This document shows, piece by piece, positions 9,394-16,396 of a stretch of DNA of 64,000 bases. The notes under the pieces are model-generated. The model saw nothing but the letters and a program-made list of their open reading frames with translations, did not search any database and was not told the DNA's origin. The DNA is taken from the NCBI RefSeq assembly GCF_028737265.1, contig NZ_JAQZAK010000001.1:1054001-1118000 (forward strand), given 5' to 3'. Source of the DNA: Actinomycetospora callitridis (GTDB taxonomy: Bacteria; Actinomycetota; Actinomycetes; Mycobacteriales; Pseudonocardiaceae). The stretch's first letter is position 1; each line of letters begins with the position of its first letter. A program made the translations under genes and the position numbers.

Positions 9394-10010
9394 CCGACGC
9401 CGGCCCGGGCGGACCGACCACCCCGTCGGGCGTGGTCCCCCCGGTGCCACTGGTCAACATCGCGAACGGGCTCACCGTGGTGCGCCTGCTCCTCGTGCCG
9501 GTCTTCCTCGTCGTGCTGTTCGTCGACCACGGCCAGAGCCCGGGCTGGCGGTGGGCGGCGTTCGCGGTCTTCGCCTTCGCCTCGCTGACCGACACCTTCG
9601 ACGGTGAGTTCGCCCGACGCTGGGGCCTCGTCACCGACTTCGGCAAGATCGCCGACCCGATCGCCGACAAGGCCCTCACCGGCGCCGCCCTGGTGGGGCT
9701 GTCGATGCTGGGGGAGCTCGCGTGGTGGGTGACGATCACCATCGCGGTCCGCGAGCTGGGCGTGACGCTCCTGCGGTTCTGGGTGCTGCGCCACGGCGTG
9801 ATCCCGGCGAGCCGGGGCGGGAAGATCAAGACGGTGGTGCAGACGCTCGCTCTGGGCCTCGCGATCATGCCGTTGCCCGCGGTGCTCGAGCCCGCGGTCG
9901 CGGTGCTGATGGTCGCCGCCGTGGTGGTCACGGTGGTCACCGGCTTCGACTACCTCATCCGCGCGCTGCGCCTGCGGTCGCGGGCGAAGGCCCGCGCCGC
10001 GGCGGTCTGA
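9390..10010 (+). CDS. pgsA: CDP-alcohol phosphatidyltransferase (PgsA family)
   Basis: 206-residue membrane enzyme predicted to make phosphatidylglycerophosphate from CDP-diacylglycerol and glycerol-3-phosphate. The CDP-alcohol phosphotransferase signature D-x2-DG-x2-AR-x8-G-x3-D-x3-D is complete ([10 protein letters not shown], then G and two Asp in ADPIADK). About five to six membrane helices. Start is GTG 9390, with GTG 9387 as an alternative; both overlap the rimO stop. Located before clgR and pspA as in mycobacteria (pgsA3). Whether it is the main PgsA or a paralogue with another alcohol acceptor cannot be told here. Confidence 0.88.
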   Translation: MTDAGPGGPTTPSGVVPPVPLVNIANGLTVVRLLLVPVFLVVLFVDHGQSPGWRWAAFAVFAFASLTDTFDGEFARRWGLVTDFGKIADPIADKALTGAALVGLSMLGELAWWVTITIAVRELGVTLLRFWVLRHGVIPASRGGKIKTVVQTLALGLAIMPLPAVLEPAVAVLMVAAVVVTVVTGFDYLIRALRLRSRAKARAAAV

Positions 10011-10037
10011 CTCCCGCGGTCCGAGGGGCTCCGACGG

Positions 10038-10056
10038 CGTTCGCCCTCGGCGAACG
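10038..10056. promoter_or_regulatory. Probable ClgR operator
   Basis: Perfect palindrome CGTTCGCC-CTC-GGCGAACG between pgsA and clgR. On the reverse strand it reads CGC-CGAGG-GCG flanked by TT and AAC, matching the published ClgR motif core CGCYNANRGCG except for one flanking base. ClgR is known to activate its own gene in related bacteria. Confidence 0.6.
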
Positions 10057-10183
10057 CGGCGGGGCTCGCGACGCGCTCCCTGATCGTCGCGCGTCGGTAC
10101 GGTGGACGGACACGGTCGTCGACGGCCCTCCCTCCGAGGTGCCGCCAGGGGAACCCCGCGCGGCCGGTGGTGGGAGGTGTGGC

Positions 10184-10789
10184 ATGTCGCTGCTGTTGCG
10201 GGAGGCCATCGGCGGGAGCATCCGCCGCGCCCGGACCGAGCGTCGCCGCACGTTGCGTGACGTCTCGAAGGAGGCGCGCGTGAGCCTGGGCTACCTCTCC
10301 GAGATCGAGCGCGGGCGCAAGGAGCCGTCGAGCGAGCTGCTCGCCGCGATCTGCGAGGCGCTGTCCCTGCCGCTGCCCGAGCTGCTCGACGAGGTGGCCG
10401 ACGTCCTGCGTCCCGCGCCCCGCCCGGTCCCGGCCGGGGTCGGCGCGGGCGCCGGTGCCGGTGCTCCGCGGGGCTTCGGGGCCGCGCCCGGTGTGGACGC
10501 CGCGTTGCGCTCCGCGGTCGAGGAGGCCTTCGAGCCCGCGACCTCCGGGGACGAGGCCTCGGCCCGGATGTCGGCCAGCATGTCCGCCACCCTCCCGACC
10601 CCGCCGGAGCCCGAGGAGCCCGGCGCACCGCGCACGGTGGCGCTGCCCGAGCCCGAGGGCCTGCCGCAGCGGGACGCCGACGAGGAGGTCGTGGCGCCCG
10701 TGGAGGGGGCGACGACGGTGCGTCTGGTGGGTCTGGCGGGCGGTGCGACCAGCGGTCCGCGGTCGCCCGTGGTGCGCGTCGCGGCCTGA
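10184..10789 (+). CDS. clgR: ClgR-type transcriptional regulator (XRE family)
   Basis: 201 residues. The helix-turn-helix at about 8-65 contains [31 protein letters not shown], the hallmark of ClgR, activator of clpP/clpC and envelope-stress genes in actinobacteria. The ATG at 10184 has GGGAGG upstream. Beyond residue 80 the protein is an Ala/Pro/Gly-rich tail of about 120 residues, longer than in mycobacterial ClgR; it ends without the AA or similar C-terminal degron being certain, though the last residues are VAA. Lies between pgsA and pspA as in mycobacteria, and has a ClgR-type palindrome upstream. Confidence 0.85.
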   Translation: MSLLLREAIGGSIRRARTERRRTLRDVSKEARVSLGYLSEIERGRKEPSSELLAAICEALSLPLPELLDEVADVLRPAPRPVPAGVGAGAGAGAPRGFGAAPGVDAALRSAVEEAFEPATSGDEASARMSASMSATLPTPPEPEEPGAPRTVALPEPEGLPQRDADEEVVAPVEGATTVRLVGLAGGATSGPRSPVVRVAA

Positions 10790-10914
10790 GCCGTGTGATC
10801 GGTGTGAGCGTCCGGCCCGCGTGATCGTCGCCGATGGGCGGGTCGGTGGAAGCCTCCGCGAGGAGGTGAGACGATGGTCGGGAGACCAGGCGCGGCTGTC
10901 GCGGCCTGAGCCGT
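10778..10914 (+). repeat. 17-bp direct repeat spanning two stop codons
   Basis: GTCGCGGCCTGAGCCGT occurs at 10778-10794, where it contains the clgR stop, and again at 10898-10914, where it contains the stop of a tiny ORF. The 103 bp between the copies hold no other gene. Confidence 0.75.
10874..10909 (+). CDS. Possible 11-residue leader ORF before pspA
   Basis: ATG at 10874 is preceded by a strong GAGGAGG (about 10859-10865) at good spacing and is followed by ten codons and TGA. The peptide ends in AVAA, copying the end of ClgR because of the 17-bp repeat. It may be a regulatory leader peptide or simply a remnant of the duplication. No function is claimed. Confidence 0.25.
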   Translation: MVGRPGAAVAA

Positions 10915-10942
10915 ATCGACGTCACGAGTTGGGCGGGAGCAG

Positions 10943-11785
10943 ATGGCCAACCCCTTCGTCAAGGCCTGGCGGTACTTCCTGGCCGCGTTCTCCTCGAAGA
11001 TCGATGAGAACGCGGACCCGAAGGTCCAGATCCAGCAGGCCATCGAGGACGCACAGCGTCAGCACCAGACGCTGTCGCAACAGGCCGCGTCGGTGATCGG
11101 CAACCAGCGGCAGCTGGAGATGAAGCTGAACCGTCAGCTGGCCGACATCGAGAAGCTGCAGGCCTCGGCGCGGCAGGCACTGGTGATGTCCGACGACGCG
11201 CGCTCCAAGGGCGACGAGGAGTCGGCGCGCCGCTACGAGCAGAGCGCCGAGCAGTTCGCCTCGCAGCTGGTCACCGCGGAGCAGAACGTCGAGGACCTCA
11301 AGACGCTGCACGACCAGTCGATCGGCGCGGCGCAGCAGGCCAAGCAGGCCGTCGAGCGCAACGCCAACATGCTGCAGCAGAAGATCGCCGAGCGCACCAA
11401 GCTCCTCAGCCAGCTCGAGCAGGCCAAGATGCAGGAGCAGGTCTCCGCATCGCTGCGCTCGATGAGCGAGGTCGCGGCGCCGGGCAACACGCCCTCGCTC
11501 GACGAGGTGCGCGACAAGATCGAGCGGCGGTACTCCACCGCGCTCGGTCAGGCCGAGCTGGCGCAGAACAGCGTGCAGGGCCGGATGCTCGAGGTGGAGG
11601 AGTCCACCCGCGACTTCGCGGGCAAGAGCCGCCTCGACCAGATCCGCGCCTCGATGGGCGGCGGCGCCCAGATCCCGGCCGGGCAGGCGGCCCAGCCGCA
11701 GGTCCAGCCGGCGCAGCCGACGCAGGCCCAGCCCGCGCCGGCGCAGCAGCCCACCCAGAACACGCAGGCCCCGCGCCAGTACTGA
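10943..11785 (+). CDS. pspA: PspA/IM30-family envelope stress protein
   Basis: 280 residues. Peripheral membrane protein that coats the inner face of the cytoplasmic membrane under stress, like the mycobacterial 35-kDa antigen. An amphipathic N-terminal helix ([16 protein letters not shown]) is followed by long coiled coils (about 25-220) rich in Gln, Glu and Lys, with the [21 protein letters not shown] signature. The Gln/Pro/Ala tail (about 235-280) is low complexity. Sits directly downstream of the clgR-like gene, its expected activator. A conventional start region is present at AGCAGATGG; upstream lies a tiny ORF. Confidence 0.93.
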   Translation: MANPFVKAWRYFLAAFSSKIDENADPKVQIQQAIEDAQRQHQTLSQQAASVIGNQRQLEMKLNRQLADIEKLQASARQALVMSDDARSKGDEESARRYEQSAEQFASQLVTAEQNVEDLKTLHDQSIGAAQQAKQAVERNANMLQQKIAERTKLLSQLEQAKMQEQVSASLRSMSEVAAPGNTPSLDEVRDKIERRYSTALGQAELAQNSVQGRMLEVEESTRDFAGKSRLDQIRASMGGGAQIPAGQAAQPQVQPAQPTQAQPAPAQQPTQNTQAPRQY

Positions 11786-11825
11786 GTCGCCGGTACCGAG
11801 TCGCCGGTACCGAAGCTCCGGTCCC
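11784..11825. repeat. 14-bp tandem repeat after the pspA stop
   Basis: GAGTCGCCGGTACC occurs exactly twice (11784-11797, 11798-11811), followed by a degenerate third copy to 11825. The first copy begins inside the stop codon. Confidence 0.8.
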
Positions 11826-11830
11826 GGAGG

Positions 11831-12631
11831 TCATCCGCGCCGGGCCGCTGTGAAGCGGCCCGGCGTGGTGCCGGTGACGCGGCGGAAGTGCCGGGTCAGG
11901 TGCGGCTGGTCGTGGAACCCCGCGGCCGTCGCCACCTCGGCCGGCGGCATCCCGCCGAGCACGAGGCGGCGCGCGAGGTCCACCCGTCGTCCCGTGAGGT
12001 AGCGGTGCGGCGGCAGCCCGAACTCGGCGCCGAACGCCCGCACGAGGTGCGTCGGGTGCGCGTGGAGCACCCGCGCGGCCTCGTCGAGGCCGAGACCCTC
12101 GGGGAACCGGGCGTCGAGGAGATCCCGCAGGCGGTGGGCGAGGCCCGGGTCGCGGGGTGTCGCGGCGCGCTCGTCGCCGAGGTGGGCCGCGAGCCGCTCG
12201 GTGATGAACGCGAGCCGGCTCTGCGCCGCCAGCTCCTCACCGGGGTGGGCGAGCGCACGGTGCAACTGGTCGATGCGCCGGCGCAGCACCGGGTCGTCGA
12301 ACGCCGGCCGGTCCACGGCGCGACCCGTGAGCGAGGGGCCGTGCAGGGCGGTGTCGTCGAGGTAGACGACGCGCTTGCGGAACCCGCCGGGCACGGCCGA
12401 TCGCCCGTCGTGGGCGACGTGGGGCGGCAGCAGCGTCACCGACGTCGGCAGCGCGCCGTGCTCGTGGCGGTCGAGGTCGTAGCGCACGGCGCCGTGGTCG
12501 ACGATCAGCAGGGTCCACGCGTCGTGGGTGTGCGACGGATAGGCGTGCTCGGTGAACCGGGCGTGGAACACCTCGGTGACCCCCGGGACCGCCGGGCGCC
12601 AGGCGCGGACGTGCTCGGCCGGGCCAGCCAT
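11831..12631 (-). CDS. AraC-family transcriptional regulator
   Basis: 266 residues. The N-terminal cupin-type effector domain (about 1-160) contains HTHDAWTLLIVDHG. The C-terminal AraC double helix-turn-helix (about 165-266) contains GLDEAARVLHAHPTHLVRAF and VATAAGFHDQPHLTRHFRRV. ATG 12631 is chosen because minus-strand TACGTT lies 6 nt upstream. Diverges from a DUF2000 gene across 49 bp and may control it; such AraC proteins often regulate adjacent genes. Effector unknown. Confidence 0.9.
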   Translation of the reverse strand: MAGPAEHVRAWRPAVPGVTEVFHARFTEHAYPSHTHDAWTLLIVDHGAVRYDLDRHEHGALPTSVTLLPPHVAHDGRSAVPGGFRKRVVYLDDTALHGPSLTGRAVDRPAFDDPVLRRRIDQLHRALAHPGEELAAQSRLAFITERLAAHLGDERAATPRDPGLAHRLRDLLDARFPEGLGLDEAARVLHAHPTHLVRAFGAEFGLPPHRYLTGRRVDLARRLVLGGMPPAEVATAAGFHDQPHLTRHFRRVTGTTPGRFTAARRG

Positions 12632-12637
12632 GCCAGG

Positions 12638-12643
12638 AACGTA
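12638..12643 (-). promoter_or_regulatory. -10 hexamer of the AraC gene (leaderless)
   Basis: Minus-strand TACGTT lies 6 nt before ATG 12631. On the plus strand GACCCGGTGA occurs twice 14 bp apart (12661, 12675) just before the DUF2000 start. Confidence 0.45.
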
Positions 12644-12680
12644 CAAGACCGGCGCGGTGCGACCCGGTGACGCTGACCCG

Positions 12681-13097
12681 GTGAGCAGCGCATTCGACAC
12701 CAAGATCGCCGTCGTCCTGCGGGACGACCTCGCGGGCTGGCAGGCCCTCAACGTCACCGCGTTCCTGGTCAGCGGGATCACCGCGGCGACCCCCGAGCTG
12801 GTCGGCGAGCCCTACGCCGACGCCGACGGCACCGCCTACCTGCCGATGCTCGGCCAGCCGGTCATGGTCTTCGCGGGCCACGCCGCCGTGGTGCGCGCGG
12901 CCCACGGACGCGCCCTCGGCCGCGGGCTGCGCATCGCGGTGTTCACGGCCGACCTCTTCGCGACGGGCAACGACGCCGACAACCGCGCCGCGGTGGCCAA
13001 GGTCGGCCGCGACGACCTCGACCTGGTCGGCATCGCGGTGCACGGGCCCCGCAACGCGGTCGACAAGATCGTCAAAGGCGCGCGGATGCACCCGTGA
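12681..13097 (+). CDS. DUF2000 family protein
   Basis: 138 residues from GTG 12681. Matches the DUF2000 pattern: FDTKIAVVLRDDLAGWQALNVTAFL at the start, a YLPMLGQPVMVF strand, then VDKIVKG near the end. The family is a compact alpha/beta fold of unknown function, related in fold to peptidyl-tRNA hydrolase-like proteins. Divergently transcribed from an AraC regulator with a ligand-binding domain, so it may be inducible by the same ligand. Confidence 0.8.
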   Translation: MSSAFDTKIAVVLRDDLAGWQALNVTAFLVSGITAATPELVGEPYADADGTAYLPMLGQPVMVFAGHAAVVRAAHGRALGRGLRIAVFTADLFATGNDADNRAAVAKVGRDDLDLVGIAVHGPRNAVDKIVKGARMHP

Positions 13098-13116
13098 GGT
13101 CGTCGTCGACATCGTG

Positions 13117-13143
13117 AGGATGCTTCGGTTGTCGAAGCATCCT
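13117..13143. terminator. Bidirectional hairpin terminator
   Basis: Perfect 11-bp stem AGGATGCTTCG / CGAAGCATCCT with loop GTTGT, between the convergent DUF2000 and nei genes. There is no U-tract, as is common in actinobacteria. Confidence 0.7.
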
Positions 13144-13168
13144 GTGGTGGAGGGACGCTGCCCGCTCG

Positions 13169-14065
13169 CTAGTAGCGGGCCTGGCGACCCGACTGCTGCT
13201 GGGGCCGGCGGCCCCGCCGGCGCTCGAGCGGGGGATGGGGGCCGGGCTGGCAGGTGGGGCAGAAGTAGGCGATGCGGTCCTCGCGGTCCGGCGATCCCCT
13301 ATCGGCGTGCTGTGTCTCTGCCTGCCCGGCGGTCCGCACGACGTCGCGGCACCGGCGGCACCCACGCCCGCCGCGCTCGAACACCCAGTGCTGGGCGTTC
13401 CCGCCGAGGTCGCCGGTCGTGGACTGCTCGGGGCGCCAGGCGTTGCGTTCGAGCAGCTTGCGGGCCCAGGCGACGGCGTCGTGGACCTGCCGGTCGGACA
13501 GGTCGCCCACCGGGGTCCACGGCGAGACCCCGATCAGGAAGCAGATCTCGGCCTTGTAGAGGTTGCCGACCCCGCAGGCCACCCGCTGGTCGAGCAGGGC
13601 GGCGCCGAGCTCGCGGGCCGGGTCGGCGCGCAGGCGCCGTTCGACCTCGGCGGCCGCTTCGGGTCCCCAGTCGGGGCCGAGCAGGTCGGGCCCGAGGTGG
13701 CCGACCCAGGTGTCCTCGTGTGCGGTGGGCAGCAGGTCGAGGTCGTGCAGCCGGTAGCCGACGGCCACGCGTTCCGGCACCTCGAGGATCGCCCGGATCT
13801 GGTGGTCGGCGCCGCCGCGCCAGGGACGGCCCGGCCGGTAGAGGTGCCAGGTGCCGTCCATGCGGAAGTGGCTGTGGAGGCTCGTGGCGTCGTCGAAGCG
13901 GGTGAACAGGTGCTTGCCGACGCTGACCACCTCGAGCACGGTGCGCCCGGCGAGGTCGTGCTGCACGAGACGTGGGTGCCGCAGCTCCCCGCGCGTCAGC
14001 GTCGCGCCGGCCAGCGCGTCGTGCAGGCGCCTGCCGGCGAGGAAGACGGTGTCACCCTCGGGCAC
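13169..14065 (-). CDS. nei: Formamidopyrimidine-DNA glycosylase/endonuclease VIII family (Nei2-like)
   Basis: 298 residues. Base-excision repair glycosylase/AP lyase for oxidised bases. The N-terminal PEGDTV motif carries the catalytic Pro2 and Glu3 and defines the actinobacterial Nei subgroup; this also fixes the GTG start at 14065. A conserved FRMDGTWHLY strand and an H2TH domain with VACGVGNLYKAEICF follow. The C-terminal zinc finger has CRRC and CPTC, but the loop between the pairs is about 29 residues, longer than usual, and includes a segment encoded by a 17-bp word that also occurs in miaB. A Gln/Arg-rich tail ends the protein. Downstream of a small ORF in the same operon. Confidence 0.88.
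   Translation of the reverse strand: MPEGDTVFLAGRRLHDALAGATLTRGELRHPRLVQHDLAGRTVLEVVSVGKHLFTRFDDATSLHSHFRMDGTWHLYRPGRPWRGGADHQIRAILEVPERVAVGYRLHDLDLLPTAHEDTWVGHLGPDLLGPDWGPEAAAEVERRLRADPARELGAALLDQRVACGVGNLYKAEICFLIGVSPWTPVGDLSDRQVHDAVAWARKLLERNAWRPEQSTTGDLGGNAQHWVFERGGRGCRRCRDVVRTAGQAETQHADRGSPDREDRIAYFCPTCQPGPHPPLERRRGRRPQQQSGRQARY
13295..13311. repeat. 17-bp word shared with miaB (copy 1)
   Basis: TCCCCTATCGGCGTGCT, inside nei (antisense orientation there, in the zinc-finger loop). The identical word occurs at 49677-49693, in sense at the very end of miaB. Confidence 0.7.
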
Positions 14066-14085
14066 GTCGCCATCGTCCCACCAGG

Positions 14086-14400
14086 TCAGTCGTCGGGCCG
14101 ACCGACGCTGACCTCCTGCTCCCCGACGCGGTCGCGCGGGTCGCCGGCCACGTCGACGGGGCGGAGCGCGCCGGCGAGCCGCTCGCGCAGCGAGTTCAGG
14201 TCGCGGGTGTGCGGGTCGCGCGGGTCGGTGGTCGTCCGGTCGACGCTCTGCAGCACGTCGACCAGCTGCTCGACCAGGCCGCGGGCCTCCGCGCCCAGCA
14301 GCCCGAGGTCGTCGCTGTCGAGGGCACGCGTGACGGTGCCTGCTCGCAGCGCGGCGGTGGCCTGGCGGACCGCCACCACCGGGGTGTCGTCGATGGACAT
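14086..14400 (-). CDS. Small hydrophilic protein of unknown function
   Basis: 104 residues, MSIDDTPVVAVRQATAAL at the start, with GGGAGGGC upstream of ATG 14400. It is mostly helical and acidic/arginine-mixed, with no membrane segment or motif that I recognise. The regular VLQSVDRT and LNSLRERLAGAL stretches suggest a short helical bundle. It ends 20 bp before nei on the same strand, so it is probably co-transcribed with the glycosylase gene. Confidence 0.55.
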   Translation of the reverse strand: MSIDDTPVVAVRQATAALRAGTVTRALDSDDLGLLGAEARGLVEQLVDVLQSVDRTTTDPRDPHTRDLNSLRERLAGALRPVDVAGDPRDRVGEQEVSVGRPDD

Positions 14401-14476
14401 GGAGCCCTCCCGGGACACGTCGTCGGGTCCTGGCGGGAGGGGTGCCACGCGCGGAGCGCAGCACAAACTCCGGGGA

Positions 14477-14494
14477 TCAGCTCTCCGGCACTCA
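14477..14494 (-). repeat. Duplicated stop codon region of the MFS gene
   Basis: Read on the minus strand, about 15 bp around the MFS stop (GGAAAGCTGA) are repeated as GGAGAGCTGA, giving a second in-frame TGA 15 nt downstream (14479-14477). Confidence 0.6.
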
Positions 14495-16243
14495 GCTTTC
14501 CGGGCGAGCCAGCACGAGCGGGCGGTCGAGGGTGTCCTGGCCCGGGACGACGTGGACGGCCGCGGGCCGGGCACCGGCGAGGCCCGCGATGAGCAGGACG
14601 GGGCGCTCCGCACCGGGGTCGGCGGCGAACCCGCCGTCGGGATCGACCGGGATGACCGCGAGCTGCCGGCCATCGTGGCCCACGAGCGTCACGCGGGCCC
14701 CGGTGGCCGGGGCGCCGTGGTCGTGCAGGACCCGGCCGCGGACCAGCGCCGGTGCGGCGGGCTCGTCCGCCACCGAGCCGTCGGGGGCGTCGTCCCCGAA
14801 CGGCTCCACCCGCCGGGCCGGGTCGGGCAGGGAGGGCACGGCGAGGCTGACGAGCAGGGCGAGGACGGCGCAGCCCGCGGCGATGATCAGCGTGGTGCGC
14901 AGTGCTCCCAGCGAGGGCACGAGCGTGCCCTCGACCGGCACGGTCGACGCCGAGAGCACGACCGCCGCGACGGCCGACGCCGTCGACGTACCGATCGAGC
15001 GCATCAGGGTGTTGAGGCCGTTGGCGGCCGCGGTGCGGGTGGTGGGCACCGCTCGCATGATCAGCGCGGGGAGCGCGCCGTAGGCCAGCGCGACGCCGGC
15101 CCCGATCACGGCGATGACCAGCGAGACCTGCCAGGCCGCCGAGAGCAGCAGGGTGCCCGCGCCGTAGGCCGCGGCGATGATGACCAGGCCGATCTGCAGC
15201 GACGTCCGAGGACCCCAGATCCTCGAGATGCGGGCGGTCACCGGCGACATCGCCATCATGACGATGCCGTTCGGGGCCAGGGTGAGCCCGGCGACGAGCA
15301 GGCTCAGCCCGAGGCCGTGGCCGGAGGCGACCGGCGCGGACAGCAGCTGCGGGAAGACGACCATGCCCGTGAACATCGCGACGCCGACCGGGATCGAGAT
15401 CAGGTTCGGCAGCAGCACCGCGCGCTGGACGTTGAGGCGCAGGTCCACCAGCGGGTCGCGCACGCGCAGCTCGTAGAGCGCCCACCCGACGAGGGCGACG
15501 ACGGCGACGGCCGCCGAGCCCAGGGTCGCGGCGCTGGTCCAGCCCCACTCGGCGCCCTTGGAGACGGCGAGCAGCAGGCCGATGAGGCCGATCGAGAGGC
15601 CGACCGCGCCGCCGGTGTCGAAGCGCCCGCCGGAGCGGGTGGTCGACTCGGGGATGATCACGGCGACGAGCGCGAGGCCCGCGAGCCCCAGGGCGCCCGC
15701 GACCCAGAACAGGGCGTGCCAGTCGGCGATCTCGACGATCACGGCGGCCAGCGGGAGGCCCAGGCCGCCGCCGATGCCCAGCGTCGCGCTCATCAGCGCG
15801 ATCCCGGACCCGAGGCGCTCGGGCGGGAGCGTGTCGCGCATGAGGCTGATGCCCAGCGGCACCGCGCTCACCGCGACGCCCTGCAGCGCGCGGCCGACGA
15901 GGACGGGCACGAGGTCCGAGGTCACGGCGCACAGCACCGAGCCGAGGACGAGCAGCCCGAGCGTGGCGAGCAGGACACGGCGCTTGCCGATCATGTCGCC
16001 GAGCCGGCCGGCGATCGGCGTGGCCACCGCACCCGCGAGCAGCGTCGCGGTGATCACCCAGGACGCGGTGGCGGACGTCGTCGAGAGCAGCTGGGGGAGC
16101 TGTGGCACCAGCGGCACGACCAGCGTCATGCACAGCGAGGCGACGAGCCCGACCGACGACAGGACCGTGACCACGAGCGCCGGGCGGGGCGCGCCGCTGC
16201 CCGATACCGAGTCCACCGACTCCGGAGCGCCGGTGTTCGGCAC
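14492..16243 (-). CDS. MFS drug:H+ antiporter with C-terminal carboxypeptidase-regulatory-like domain
   Basis: 583 residues from GTG 16243, with GGGAGGATGC just upstream. Fourteen membrane helices fit the DHA2 (EmrB/QacA) group: the A-motif is GRLGDMIGKRRVLL and the C-motif region is SATLGIGGGLGLPLAA. After the last helix (about residue 490) an acidic linker leads to an 80-residue cytoplasmic or exposed domain with VRGRVLHDHGAPATGARVTL, the pattern of prealbumin-like carboxypeptidase regulatory domains. A similar tail sits on the exporter at 52.7-54.6 kb. An inverted repeat in front suggests local repression. Exported substrate unknown. Confidence 0.88.
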   Translation of the reverse strand: MPNTGAPESVDSVSGSGAPRPALVVTVLSSVGLVASLCMTLVVPLVPQLPQLLSTTSATASWVITATLLAGAVATPIAGRLGDMIGKRRVLLATLGLLVLGSVLCAVTSDLVPVLVGRALQGVAVSAVPLGISLMRDTLPPERLGSGIALMSATLGIGGGLGLPLAAVIVEIADWHALFWVAGALGLAGLALVAVIIPESTTRSGGRFDTGGAVGLSIGLIGLLLAVSKGAEWGWTSAATLGSAAVAVVALVGWALYELRVRDPLVDLRLNVQRAVLLPNLISIPVGVAMFTGMVVFPQLLSAPVASGHGLGLSLLVAGLTLAPNGIVMMAMSPVTARISRIWGPRTSLQIGLVIIAAAYGAGTLLLSAAWQVSLVIAVIGAGVALAYGALPALIMRAVPTTRTAAANGLNTLMRSIGTSTASAVAAVVLSASTVPVEGTLVPSLGALRTTLIIAAGCAVLALLVSLAVPSLPDPARRVEPFGDDAPDGSVADEPAAPALVRGRVLHDHGAPATGARVTLVGHDGRQLAVIPVDPDGGFAADPGAERPVLLIAGLAGARPAAVHVVPGQDTLDRPLVLARPES

Positions 16244-16271
16244 GCATCCTCCCGGAGGACGTGAGGGGTAA

Positions 16272-16284
16272 TTGGCTGTGCCAA
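16272..16284. promoter_or_regulatory. Operator-like palindrome before the MFS gene
   Basis: TTGGC-TGT-GCCAA, 29 bp upstream of the MFS start and just downstream (minus strand) of a TACAGT that could be its -10. The layout fits a repressor site. No dedicated repressor gene is adjacent on this side. Confidence 0.45.
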
Positions 16285-16312
16285 CCAACTGTAGACGGCG
16301 GGCATTCCACGG

Positions 16313-16322
16313 GACACGTGTC
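16313..16322. promoter_or_regulatory. Palindrome GACACGTGTC
   Basis: Ten-bp perfect palindrome between the divergent MFS and peptidase genes. Could be a second regulator site; no regulator is assigned. Confidence 0.25.
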
Positions 16323-16382
16323 TCTTGTCGCGCCCCGCGTCCGGTCCGGGCGGTTGCCGTCACCGCGTCCGCACCGATCCGC

Positions 16383-16388
16383 TACGGT
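16383..16388 (+). promoter_or_regulatory. -10 hexamer of the M28 peptidase gene
   Basis: TACGGT lies 8 nt before ATG 16397, fitting a leaderless mRNA. Confidence 0.4.
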
Positions 16389-16396
16389 CCGTGAGC

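Noticed and set aside
13295..13311. GCCGATAG in the shared 17-bp word as a WhiG/FliA-type -10
   Set aside because: No TAAA- or TCAAG-like -35 at 15-16 bp upstream in either copy, and both copies lie inside genes.
13235..16264. 1009-codon plus-strand open frame across nei and the MFS gene
   Set aside because: Runs antisense through two recognisable genes and their spacer; composition is typical of a shadow frame.
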